Origin: Nocardioides sp. QY071
Lineage (GTDB): Bacteria; Actinomycetota; Actinomycetes; Propionibacteriales; Nocardioidaceae
Assembly: GCF_029961765.1 (NCBI RefSeq)
Contig: NZ_CP124681.1
Location: 4,836,001 to 4,900,000, forward strand
DNA: 64,000 bases
Direction: 5' to 3'
Shown: in pieces, positions 14,080 to 21,832 of the stretch
Position numbering within the stretch: the stretch's first letter is position 1
Layout: every line of letters begins with the position of its first letter
The notes under the pieces: generated by a model
Seen by the model: only the letters and a program-made list of their open reading frames with translations
Told to the model about the DNA's origin: nothing
Databases searched by the model: none
Program-made: the position numbers and the translations under genes

Positions 14080-15894
14080 TCAGCGCGCCGGCGCACCCCG
14101 ACGGCGACGGCACGGCAGCACGACCACCACGGCGTGCCAGGCCGCCGCAGCCGAGACCAGCCAGGCCGCGGGGACCACCACGGCCGATCCGGCCGCTCGC
14201 CATCCGTGCCGTCGCCCCACCAACACCGACGCGGTGCCGACGGCGACTGCCAGGCCGCCCAGCAGGCCGACGACGCCGACGGCTCCCACGCGAACACCGA
14301 CCTCGCCCATGGCACCCGCTCGAGCGGCGAAGACCGAGGCACCGACCAGTGCCACCGGGTAGGTCAGCTGGAGCACCGGAGCCGCGAAACCCACCAACGT
14401 CGCCGCGATGGCGGGCAGTGGCTCAGCGGCCTCCGGGGCCCGGACGCCCCCCCTTGCCCTGGCCACGGCGGCATCGAGTGAGCTGACCGCCAGGACGACC
14501 TGCCTGCGGAAGGTGGCCCGCAGGCCGCGCGCCCGCCGGTGGTGGGTCGAGGAATGCAGAAGGCCGGTCGGGAGGGACTGCACGCCGATCCACTCGGGTC
14601 CGGCGCCGGCGGTCACCGCGGACCACCCCCCGAGCCGGCGGAGAACGCGCGTGTTGAAGTGGCTCGAGGTCAGCTCCGGGCGGTGGTCGGCGGTGTCGCG
14701 CTGGACGGGCTGGGCCCGGTTCAGGCCGAGCGAGGACTCGACCCGGTCGACAGCGCTGGCGAGCGAGTCCGGCCGGACCCACGTGTGGCATTCGACGTCG
14801 AGCCTCATGAGCGCCGGGTGAGTACGCCGCGCGCCCAAGCAAGCAGCAAGGTCGGACTCGAACTCCGCGACCGCCCTCCTGAGCTGGTCGGGTTCCGGCA
14901 CGTCGTCGGGGTCGTACGCGACGACGTACCTCCCTCTGGCGAAGGCCAGTCCCTCGTCGTAGGCGCGGGTCCGGTCCACGGCGATCTCCACCGGCAGGTG
15001 GACCACCCGCACCCAGTCCGGCGGCGCGGCGCGGCGTACGGCGTCCAGGGCTTCGTCGGGCACCAGCAGCACAGCGTCCAGGCGCGAGCGCGGGTAGTCC
15101 AGACCCGCCAGGGTGGCGATCGCGCGCTCGATCGCCGCGACCCCCTCGGGAACGGCGACGAGGACCGTGTACACGGGGAGCAGCAGGTCGTCGGCTCCAG
15201 GTAGGTCCGCATCGGGCCAGCCCTCGTCCCGCCCCTGCCCCTCGGGCTCCACCTTGCTCGTCGCGAGGCGGACCGCAGCAAGGCTCTGCCCCAGCACGCC
15301 ACCGGCGAAGAGCACGCCCGCGGACGCCAGGACGGCACTCAGCAGATCTTCCGTAGCGATGGACGCCAGGGCGACCAGATAGAGGAGCGCGACCGCGATC
15401 AGGCCGGTGATGGCACAGGGGCGCAGGCGCAACCCCGGGCCGCGGTCGAGGCCGGACGCCGGGCGGTCCCGGCGCCGACGTACCTCGAGGACGACATGGT
15501 CGAGGTCACGGCGAGTGCAGGCGACAAGATCGACGTGCGTCCCGGGGAACTGCTCCTCGATCTCGAGGAGCAGGTCCGGGCCTGGCTGGACGGTGGTCGC
15601 GACCACGACCCCGCGGTCGGTGACCTCGCAGGGCAGCCACCCGAGCTCCAGGCACAGGTCGACGTCGGTCGTGGCCAGGACGGCCGGATCGGGCGGGTCC
15701 TGGTCGAGGTCCCGCCAAGCGATGCCCCACTGCTCGGCGAGGCTGCCGTGCAGCTCCTGTCGGTTGAGTGCACCCGCGTCGAGGAGCAGCTGGCCGAGGT
15801 AGCCGCCTTCCTCGCGCTGCCGCCGGAGGGCTGCTGTCAACTCGTCCGGATGGACGACCCCGCGCGCGACCAGCCGGTTGCCGATCCGGTTCAT
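14080..15894 (-). CDS. MshEN-domain protein fused to a degenerate family 2 glycosyltransferase-like domain
   Basis: 604 residues from the ATG at 15894, which overlaps the stop of the upstream GGDEF-EAL gene as ATGA. The N-terminus shows the tandem MshEN c-di-GMP-binding motif in its exact 24-5-24 spacing: RIGNRLVARGVV to ALRRQ, spacer REEGG, then YLGQLLLDAGAL to SLAEQ. Two helices follow (residues ~175-215), then a GT2 domain with LPVYTVLVAVPEGVAAIERA, LDYPRSRLDAVLL and the donor-side YDPDDVPEPDQL. The acceptor-side region is unusual: after LRRLGGWSAVTA the expected ED-type catalytic base motif reads GAGPEW, and no QxxRW is visible. About three helices end the protein. It may be a c-di-GMP receptor with reduced or changed transferase activity. 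Confidence 0.85.
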   Translation of the reverse strand: MNRIGNRLVARGVVHPDELTAALRRQREEGGYLGQLLLDAGALNRQELHGSLAEQWGIAWRDLDQDPPDPAVLATTDVDLCLELGWLPCEVTDRGVVVATTVQPGPDLLLEIEEQFPGTHVDLVACTRRDLDHVVLEVRRRRDRPASGLDRGPGLRLRPCAITGLIAVALLYLVALASIATEDLLSAVLASAGVLFAGGVLGQSLAAVRLATSKVEPEGQGRDEGWPDADLPGADDLLLPVYTVLVAVPEGVAAIERAIATLAGLDYPRSRLDAVLLVPDEALDAVRRAAPPDWVRVVHLPVEIAVDRTRAYDEGLAFARGRYVVAYDPDDVPEPDQLRRAVAEFESDLAACLGARRTHPALMRLDVECHTWVRPDSLASAVDRVESSLGLNRAQPVQRDTADHRPELTSSHFNTRVLRRLGGWSAVTAGAGPEWIGVQSLPTGLLHSSTHHRRARGLRATFRRQVVLAVSSLDAAVARARGGVRAPEAAEPLPAIAATLVGFAAPVLQLTYPVALVGASVFAARAGAMGEVGVRVGAVGVVGLLGGLAVAVGTASVLVGRRHGWRAAGSAVVVPAAWLVSAAAAWHAVVVVLPCRRRRGAPAR

Positions 15895-18512
15895 CCACGG
15901 CCCTCTCCGTGCGTCCCGGACCGCAGCTCCCACGGGCCGCCCCTCCCGGCGGCCAGCTCCTCGAGCCAGTCAACCATCGCGCGGGGTCGTCCGAAGAGGA
16001 ATCCCTGCAACAGCTCGAATCCCAGGGCCGCCAGCTCCTCTGCCTGGCGCTCCGTCTCGACACCCTCGGCGATGGTGACGACGCCGAGTCCCGCCGCCAT
16101 GGCCTGCACGCCGGCACTGACTGCTCGGGCACGGGCGCTGGTCGTGATCTCGCTGACGAAGCCCTTATCCAGCTTGAGGACGTCCACCGGAAGCTCCACA
16201 AGCTGCGTCAGCGCGCTGTAGCCCGTTCCGAAGTCGTCGACCGCCACCCGGACTCCGCGGGCGCGCAACGCGTGCAGGTCGCGCAGCAGCGACCCGTTCA
16301 CGGCGACCAGTCGGGTCTCGGTGATCTCGAGGACCAGGAGCTCGGCAGGCATCCCGGTCTCGACGAGGGTCTGCTCGACGTCCTCCCGCAGCCCCGGTCG
16401 CGCCAGCTCCCGCGCGCTGATGTTGACGTGCACCGCCAGGCGGTGCCCGCGTGCGAGCAGCTCTGCGGCGTCGTCACACGCCTGCCGCAGCACGAAGCCA
16501 CCGACGCTGTGGATGAGCTCGCTCGACTCGAGCACGTCCAGGAATGTCTTCGGGGAGAGCGTGCCCCGCTCCGGGTGCTCCCAGCGCAGCAGCGCCTCGA
16601 GGGCGACGACTCGTCGGGTTCCCGCGTCGACGACGGGCTGGTAGTGCACGCGCAGCTCGCCGTTGCGTTGGGCCTCACCGAGGCGGTCGAGCACCTGGGC
16701 CGATCGCTCGAGCTCGGCCTCGAGGTTCGGACGGTAGACCTCGAACCTCGCGCGACCGCGGTCCTTGGCGGTGTACAGCGCGGTGTCGGCGCGCCGCAGC
16801 ACGACCCGCGGGTCGTCGTCGCCGTCGGCGAAGGCGACTCCCACGCTCACCGTGGGGGTGAGCTGCCAGGGTCCGGCCTGCACCGGCGCTGCCATCACCT
16901 GCTGGATGCGCGCGGCGAGCCCGAGCCCGTCGGCGGTGGTCTGCAGACGGGGGCACAGGACGACGAACTCGTCGCCGCCGATACGAGCCACGGTGTCGTG
17001 CGGACGCACCACCCCCGAGAGGCGCCGCGCGATCTCCCGCAGGAGCTCGTCGCCCACGTCATGACCGTGGCGATCGTTGACCTCCTTGAAGTGGTCGACG
17101 TCGACGTACAGGATGCCCACCACCGACCCGCTCCGCCCCGCTTCGCTGAGCGCGATCTCCAACCGGTCCGCCCACAGGACCCGGTTCGGCAGCCCGGTCA
17201 GCTCGTCGTGAAGGGCCATCGTCGCCAACCGTTCCTCCGCCTCCTTCTGCACCGTCACGTCGATCATCTGCAGATTGAGCTCTGGACGTGCCGGGAGGCC
17301 GGTCGACCCGACGGCGGACAGCGCCGCGTCCACCCATCCCGCGCCCCACCCATCGGCGAGCTGCAGCTCGCCGCGCCAGCCGGTCTGCGAACCTGAGGTG
17401 AGATCGCCGATCCCCGAGCCGAGCAGTGCCGCCGACGCCGGGGTCAACCAGCCGCAGGGGTCCGTCCCGACCAGCTCTGCGCGCGTCCGGCCGGTCAGCG
17501 CCATCATCGCCCCGTTCACGTCCAGGACCTCGGGAGCCGTCGACACGGTGGACACCACGTGCGCGTTGGCAACCAGCGCCGCGTCCATGTGGGCCCGCAG
17601 GCGGTCGCGGTCAAGACGGCTCGTGACGAGCGCCGCCGACCGCTCCTGGAGGGCGAGCGACACGACGGCCCCGACCAGGGCGAGGACGAGGATGAGTGCC
17701 TGGGCCTCGAGGATGCGCGGCGCCACCCGCGGGATGAGCGAGAACGGCCCTTCGCCGGCCCGCGTGGTGAGGACGACGAGGACGCCTTGCGCACCCGCGA
17801 CGACGCTGGTCACGGCTGGCCCGCACCGCAGCGCCACCGCGACCGTGGGAGGGATCAGCATGAAGGCGACCGGCCACGGCACCAGGACCACAGCGAGCGA
17901 CACCGCGAGGACCGCGAGCACGAGGAGGACCGAGCCCGCTCGGTGGACGCGACTGCCGACGAGCCGGAGCTGGGGCACGGCCAGGAGTGCGGAGGCGACC
18001 ACGAAGGTGCTGATGCCGTTGCGCACACCGATCAAGCCGATCCCGTCCCAGACCTCGGTGCCGAACCGCGTCGCCGCGACCAGGCCGCCCAGGACTGCAC
18101 TGACGACCGCGCTCGCTGCCGACGCGCTGAGCAGGGCCGCGACATCGCCGAGCGAGCTCATCGCACGCGCGGTGCGCCATCCGACCAGCCGGCCGAGCAC
18201 CGCCACACCGACCAGGCCATGGGCGACGTTGACGCCCGCGAAGAGCCAGGAGCCGACCGGTTCCACGCCGGTCACCCAGTTGACCGTCCCGGTGACCGCG
18301 GCGAGTACCGCGGCCGCGACGAGCCGGCGATGCCCGGTGCCGGCGCGCAGGAACCACACCACCGACACCCCCGCGGCCGGCCACACCAGGGCGAGCTCGG
18401 TGTCCACCCTGCTGAGCCGTCCGACCACCATGGCGCCGGCGTACAGCACCGCCCAGGCGATCGTCTCAGCGCTGAGCGCAAGGCGCGCGCGCAGCGCGGA
18501 GTCACCGGTCAC
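15891..18512 (-). CDS. MASE1-like/PAS/GGDEF/EAL cyclic-di-GMP signalling protein
   Basis: 873 residues from the GTG at 18512. Residues ~15-300 form an integral membrane sensor of about eight helices resembling MASE1 (LALVWPAAGVSVVWFLRAG). A coiled segment and a PAS domain (APEVLDVNGAMMALTGRTRA) follow, then GGDEF with an intact IGGDEFVV near residue 511, and EAL with EALLRW near 637, ITETRLV, DDFGTGYSAL and LKLDKGFV. Both catalytic signatures are present, so it can in principle both make and degrade c-di-GMP. The next gene, read through an ATGA overlap, carries a c-di-GMP-binding MshEN domain, giving a one-operon signal and receptor pair. Confidence 0.92.
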   Translation of the reverse strand: MTGDSALRARLALSAETIAWAVLYAGAMVVGRLSRVDTELALVWPAAGVSVVWFLRAGTGHRRLVAAAVLAAVTGTVNWVTGVEPVGSWLFAGVNVAHGLVGVAVLGRLVGWRTARAMSSLGDVAALLSASAASAVVSAVLGGLVAATRFGTEVWDGIGLIGVRNGISTFVVASALLAVPQLRLVGSRVHRAGSVLLVLAVLAVSLAVVLVPWPVAFMLIPPTVAVALRCGPAVTSVVAGAQGVLVVLTTRAGEGPFSLIPRVAPRILEAQALILVLALVGAVVSLALQERSAALVTSRLDRDRLRAHMDAALVANAHVVSTVSTAPEVLDVNGAMMALTGRTRAELVGTDPCGWLTPASAALLGSGIGDLTSGSQTGWRGELQLADGWGAGWVDAALSAVGSTGLPARPELNLQMIDVTVQKEAEERLATMALHDELTGLPNRVLWADRLEIALSEAGRSGSVVGILYVDVDHFKEVNDRHGHDVGDELLREIARRLSGVVRPHDTVARIGGDEFVVLCPRLQTTADGLGLAARIQQVMAAPVQAGPWQLTPTVSVGVAFADGDDDPRVVLRRADTALYTAKDRGRARFEVYRPNLEAELERSAQVLDRLGEAQRNGELRVHYQPVVDAGTRRVVALEALLRWEHPERGTLSPKTFLDVLESSELIHSVGGFVLRQACDDAAELLARGHRLAVHVNISARELARPGLREDVEQTLVETGMPAELLVLEITETRLVAVNGSLLRDLHALRARGVRVAVDDFGTGYSALTQLVELPVDVLKLDKGFVSEITTSARARAVSAGVQAMAAGLGVVTIAEGVETERQAEELAALGFELLQGFLFGRPRAMVDWLEELAAGRGGPWELRSGTHGEGRG

Positions 18513-18590
18513 CCGGCCAGCGTGCGGTCCGGTCGGGCCTTCCGCGAGGGCCGAAGGTCCCGTCCCTCAGTAAAGAAGCCGGTACGACGA

Positions 18591-18875
18591 TCAGGCCTCC
18601 GCGCGCCGGCCCACCTCGGCCAGGAGCGCGTCGACATCGGTCTGGCTGTAGCCCTCGCGCATCCGGGTCGTGGCGAACGCCGCGGCCGCGATGAGCGGAC
18701 GGACCGGCCGACCCGTGGACAGCGCATCGACCAGCCGGTCCAGGAAGTCGTCGACCTCGCGCATGTCGTAGCCGGTCACGAATCGCACCGGCTTGAACCG
18801 GGCCTCGCGGATCAACGCCGTCAGGCTGTCGGGCTGCCGGTCCGGGAAGTAGCGGTTCATGCCGTCGTCAATCAC
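18591..18875 (-). CDS. DivIVA-domain-like small protein
   Basis: 94 residues from the GTG at 18875, which overlaps the stop of the upstream SDR gene as GTGA; an ATG at 18860 is the alternative. Contains RFKPVRFVTGYDMREVDDFL, the FxxxxxGYDxxEVDxFLD pattern of DivIVA-domain proteins, and a second similar helix-turn segment (TTRMREGYSQTDVDALLAEV). DivIVA-type repeats act in polar growth and cell-wall organisation; this short form lacks the long coiled coil, so its role is open. Confidence 0.75.
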   Translation of the reverse strand: MIDDGMNRYFPDRQPDSLTALIREARFKPVRFVTGYDMREVDDFLDRLVDALSTGRPVRPLIAAAAFATTRMREGYSQTDVDALLAEVGRRAEA

Positions 18876-19798
18876 GGGTACCTCAGGTCCACCGTCTGCT
18901 CGCTGATCTCCCACAGCCGCCGTGCATTGCCCTCGTTGCGCGCCAACCGGCTGCGGCCGACGGTGCGGGGCCGGCCGGAGAGCTGGCGGAAGCCGCCGGG
19001 GCCGACGAAGGTGTTGCCGGGCAGGTCGGCGGTCGCGGCCATCAGCGAGGGCCAGGCGCCGGCCGCGGCGGTCTGGGAGACGGCCTTCACGCCGGCGTCG
19101 AGGATCGAGGCGATGCCACCGGAGGAGCGGCCGTACTGCCCGTTGGCGGCGAGGTGGGTGCCGGCGAAGCCGGGGTGGGCGGCGAGGGCGCGGACCGGCA
19201 GGTCGGCAGCGCGCAACCGGCGGTCCAGCTCGGCGGTGAAGTAGAGGTTGGCGAGCTTGGTCTGCCCGTAGACCCGCCACGTGCTGTAGCGGCCGGTCTG
19301 CTCGCGCGGCGGCCCGAGCGGTGCCTTTCCGGCGAAGGTGTGGAACAGCGAGGACACCGTCACCACGCGGCCGTCCTCGCTCTGCACGAGCTGCGGCAGC
19401 AGCAGTCCGGTGAGCAGGAAGGGCCCGAAGTGGTTGGTCGCCATCTGCAGCTCGAGGCCGTCGGCGGTGCGGGAGTACTTGGTGCCCATCACCCCGGCGT
19501 TGTTGACCAGTACGTCGATCGGCCCGACCTGCGCGACCGCGGCGGCCGCGGTGCGGACCGAGCTGAGGCTGGCCAGGTCGAGGTGCAGCGCCTCGAGCAG
19601 CGCCTCGGGGACCTCTCCCCGGATCGCGCCGACGGTCTCCTCGACCTTCGCGGGATTGCGGCCGGCGATGATCACCCGGGCTCCGCGACGGGCCAGCTCC
19701 AGGGCCGTGTGGTGGCCGAGCCCGCCGAGGGTCGGTCCGGTGACGACGACGGTGCGGCCGCTCTGGTCGGGCAGGTCGGCGATGGTCCACTCAGACAT
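18872..19798 (-). CDS. Short-chain dehydrogenase/reductase (SDR)
   Basis: 308 residues from the ATG at 19798. Rossmann motif TVVVTGPTLGGLGHHTALEL (a TGxxxGxG variant with a Thr-Leu insertion), NNAG as VLVNNAGVMG, catalytic Ser in VTVSSLFHT and the YxxxK pair as VYGQTKLAN. The layout matches the retinol dehydrogenase-like or protochlorophyllide-reductase-like SDR subgroup of about 300 residues found widely in actinobacteria. Substrate unknown. It ends in a GTGA overlap with the DivIVA-like gene and starts 10 bases after the MDMPI-family gene, so the three probably form one transcript. Confidence 0.9.
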   Translation of the reverse strand: MSEWTIADLPDQSGRTVVVTGPTLGGLGHHTALELARRGARVIIAGRNPAKVEETVGAIRGEVPEALLEALHLDLASLSSVRTAAAAVAQVGPIDVLVNNAGVMGTKYSRTADGLELQMATNHFGPFLLTGLLLPQLVQSEDGRVVTVSSLFHTFAGKAPLGPPREQTGRYSTWRVYGQTKLANLYFTAELDRRLRAADLPVRALAAHPGFAGTHLAANGQYGRSSGGIASILDAGVKAVSQTAAAGAWPSLMAATADLPGNTFVGPGGFRQLSGRPRTVGRSRLARNEGNARRLWEISEQTVDLRYP

Positions 19799-19808
19799 CG
19801 AGATCCCC

Positions 19809-20624
19809 TTACGGCGTCGTGGCGAGGCTGGCGACGATCCGCTCCCCCAGCTCCTGGTCGCCCGAGACGGTCACGGCCCCCGGCGCAGCGGTACGACGAC
19901 CGCCGGCCAGCACGATGAAGCTCTCCCGGTCCATGGCGACCGTGACACTCGGCGCGTCCGGCAGGTCGGCCAGGCGCTGCGCGCGCCCGTCGTCGCCCAC
20001 CAGCACGGCGACGGGTGCGCTGCCCTCGACGGCGAGGACGGCCGTCGTACCGGCGGGCGGGGCGACCCGCTTGCCGACGACGAAGCCGAACGCCTCCACG
20101 AGGTAGTCGGCGGTGTGCTGGGCGCCGGGGCTGTCGAGGCCGCCGGGACGGCCGACCGCGCGGCGGATGTCCTGCTCGTGCATCCACACGTCGAGCGGCC
20201 GGTTGCGCAGCAGGGTGCGGGTGTTCCAGCCGATCAGGCCGAAGATGCCGTCGGCCGGCGCGGCCGGGTCCTCGGGCGGCGCGGCGTTCAGCGTCGCGCG
20301 GCGGCTCGCGGTCGTCGTACGGATCTCCTCGATGATCGCGGCGGGCTCGCGATCGCGACGGGTGACGACGCCGATCTCGGTGAACTGGCCCATCGGGCCG
20401 GTGACGTGCGCCGGCTCGCCGATGTCGGCGGTCTCGTCGGGCCCACCGGCGAGGAGCGACTCGAGGTGCGCGGTGTGCGAGGCGACGGCCTTGACGTCCC
20501 AGCCTGCGAGGTCGGTCGGCGTGCTCCAGTCGTCGGGCTCGAGCTCCTCGAGCAGGGTGACGAAGTCACCCACCGCGCTCCACCAGTTCTCGACGTAGCC
20601 GGCCAGCAGCTCACGGTCGCTCAT
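19809..20624 (-). CDS. Maleylpyruvate isomerase (MDMPI) family protein
   Basis: 271 residues from the ATG at 20624. The N-terminal four-helix DinB-like domain has DDWSTPTDLAGWDVKAVASH, where the GWxVxxVxxH block supplies the first metal-ligand His, then LRNRPLDVWMHEQDIRRAVG with the DxxxHxxDIR ligands. The C-terminal domain is the beta-rich MDMPI C-terminal part. The family uses mycothiol as cofactor and includes maleylpyruvate isomerase, but most members have unknown substrates. No gentisate genes are nearby, so a general thiol-dependent role is more likely. Confidence 0.85.
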   Translation of the reverse strand: MSDRELLAGYVENWWSAVGDFVTLLEELEPDDWSTPTDLAGWDVKAVASHTAHLESLLAGGPDETADIGEPAHVTGPMGQFTEIGVVTRRDREPAAIIEEIRTTTASRRATLNAAPPEDPAAPADGIFGLIGWNTRTLLRNRPLDVWMHEQDIRRAVGRPGGLDSPGAQHTADYLVEAFGFVVGKRVAPPAGTTAVLAVEGSAPVAVLVGDDGRAQRLADLPDAPSVTVAMDRESFIVLAGGRRTAAPGAVTVSGDQELGERIVASLATTP

Positions 20625-20649
20625 GCCGCCGAGCCTAGCGAGGCCGCGG

Positions 20650-21741
20650 TCAGTAGGGCGTGGGAACGCGCTGCGGGACGCCGGTGCGCGTGAGGTACTT
20701 CTTGACCGTCGGTACGCCGCCCGGGAAGGTCAGCCGCGCGGCGTACATCGCCCGGCGGCCGTACTTCTCCCCGCCGTTCCACGCCCAGTAGTTCACGCCC
20801 TTCGGCTTCGACGAGTGCAGGCGCACCCAGCCGTGGAAGTAGAGCGTGGTGCGGCCGCGGTGCCTGACGATGTCGCCGCCGGCCGGCCCGCACAGCCCCT
20901 GGGTGATGGTGCTGTCCAGCAGGACGTTGGGCACGGCGAGCGACCAGTCGGTCAGCGACGCGGACTGGCGCCAGGTCTCCAGGTAGGAGCAGCGGGCGAA
21001 GTCGCCCTCGGAGGCGAACAGGTAGTAGAGGCCGGCATGCCGCGCCAGGACGGGGTTCTCGATGACGTCCGCGGAGCGGACCAGCTCGACGCTCGGGTTG
21101 AGCGGGTCCTGCCCGGTGCGCACCCGACGGCCGTTCTTGCTCAGCGGCAGCAGCCGGATCGACGACGGCTTGCCGTCGGTCTTGTAGAGCAGGTAGTTCT
21201 GCTTGCCCTCGCGGTAGAGCGACGGGTCGATGATGCCGCGGCTGGGCAGGTCCGGCGTGGCGACCGGGTCCTGGGCGGTCGGCACCAGCGCCCGCGAGGG
21301 GCACACCAGCGGCCGCCCGCCGACCGGCTTGAACGCGTCGAGCGCCTTCTTGGCCACGGCGACGCCGATGCAGCGCCCGAAGTCGCCGAGCCCGGCGACC
21401 GGGACGGCGTAGTAGAGCAGCCACTTCCGGCCGACCTTGGCGATGTCCGCCGCCCAGATCCCACCCTCCGCGATCGCCCACTTCGGGCGGTGGGTGAGCA
21501 CCGGCTGCTGGTAGCGCCACCGGTGGCCGGGGTCCTTGTACGCCCGGTTGATCTGCGGCCCGGTCGCGACCACGACCATCCGCTTGCCGACCATGGTCAC
21601 GCTCGGGTCGCCGACGTTGCCGTTGAAGAACGGCTCGGGGTACTGCCGGTCGTCGGCCTGCGCCGGCGTACCGCACAGGGCGAGCACCAGCGCGGCGAGG
21701 ACGGCGAGGCAGCAGGCGAGGCGGGGAGCGGTACGAGGCAC
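20650..21741 (-). CDS. Secreted glycoside hydrolase family 43-like protein
   Basis: 363 residues from the ATG at 21741. A signal peptide (ACCLAVLAALVLALCGTPAQA) precedes a five-bladed propeller-type domain. The three acidic positions of GH43/clan F are recognisable: GDPSVTMVGKRMVVVATG (base Asp), GIIDPSLYREGKQNYLLYK (pKa modulator Asp) and VIENPVLARHAGLYYLF (acid Glu). It should be exported and act on arabinose- or xylose-containing glycans, possibly the cell's own arabinogalactan (inference). Starts and ends close to neighbours on the same strand. Confidence 0.8.
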   Translation of the reverse strand: MPRTAPRLACCLAVLAALVLALCGTPAQADDRQYPEPFFNGNVGDPSVTMVGKRMVVVATGPQINRAYKDPGHRWRYQQPVLTHRPKWAIAEGGIWAADIAKVGRKWLLYYAVPVAGLGDFGRCIGVAVAKKALDAFKPVGGRPLVCPSRALVPTAQDPVATPDLPSRGIIDPSLYREGKQNYLLYKTDGKPSSIRLLPLSKNGRRVRTGQDPLNPSVELVRSADVIENPVLARHAGLYYLFASEGDFARCSYLETWRQSASLTDWSLAVPNVLLDSTITQGLCGPAGGDIVRHRGRTTLYFHGWVRLHSSKPKGVNYWAWNGGEKYGRRAMYAARLTFPGGVPTVKKYLTRTGVPQRVPTPY

Positions 21742-21780
21742 CCGCAGACCATAGGCGACGTCGGGCCGCCGGCGTACGAC

Positions 21781-21812
21781 GACGGCCGCCCCGGTGTCCC
21801 GGAGCGGCCGTC
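21781..21812 (-). terminator. Hairpin downstream of the FadE-type gene
   Basis: GACGGCCGC at 21781-21789 pairs perfectly with GCGGCCGTC at 21804-21812, and further G-C pairs are possible inside the loop. It lies 21 bases past the stop of the acyl-CoA dehydrogenase gene on the same strand. There is no clear U run, which is common for actinobacterial terminators. Confidence 0.6.
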
Positions 21813-21832
21813 GGCGGTGACTCAGCGTGCGA

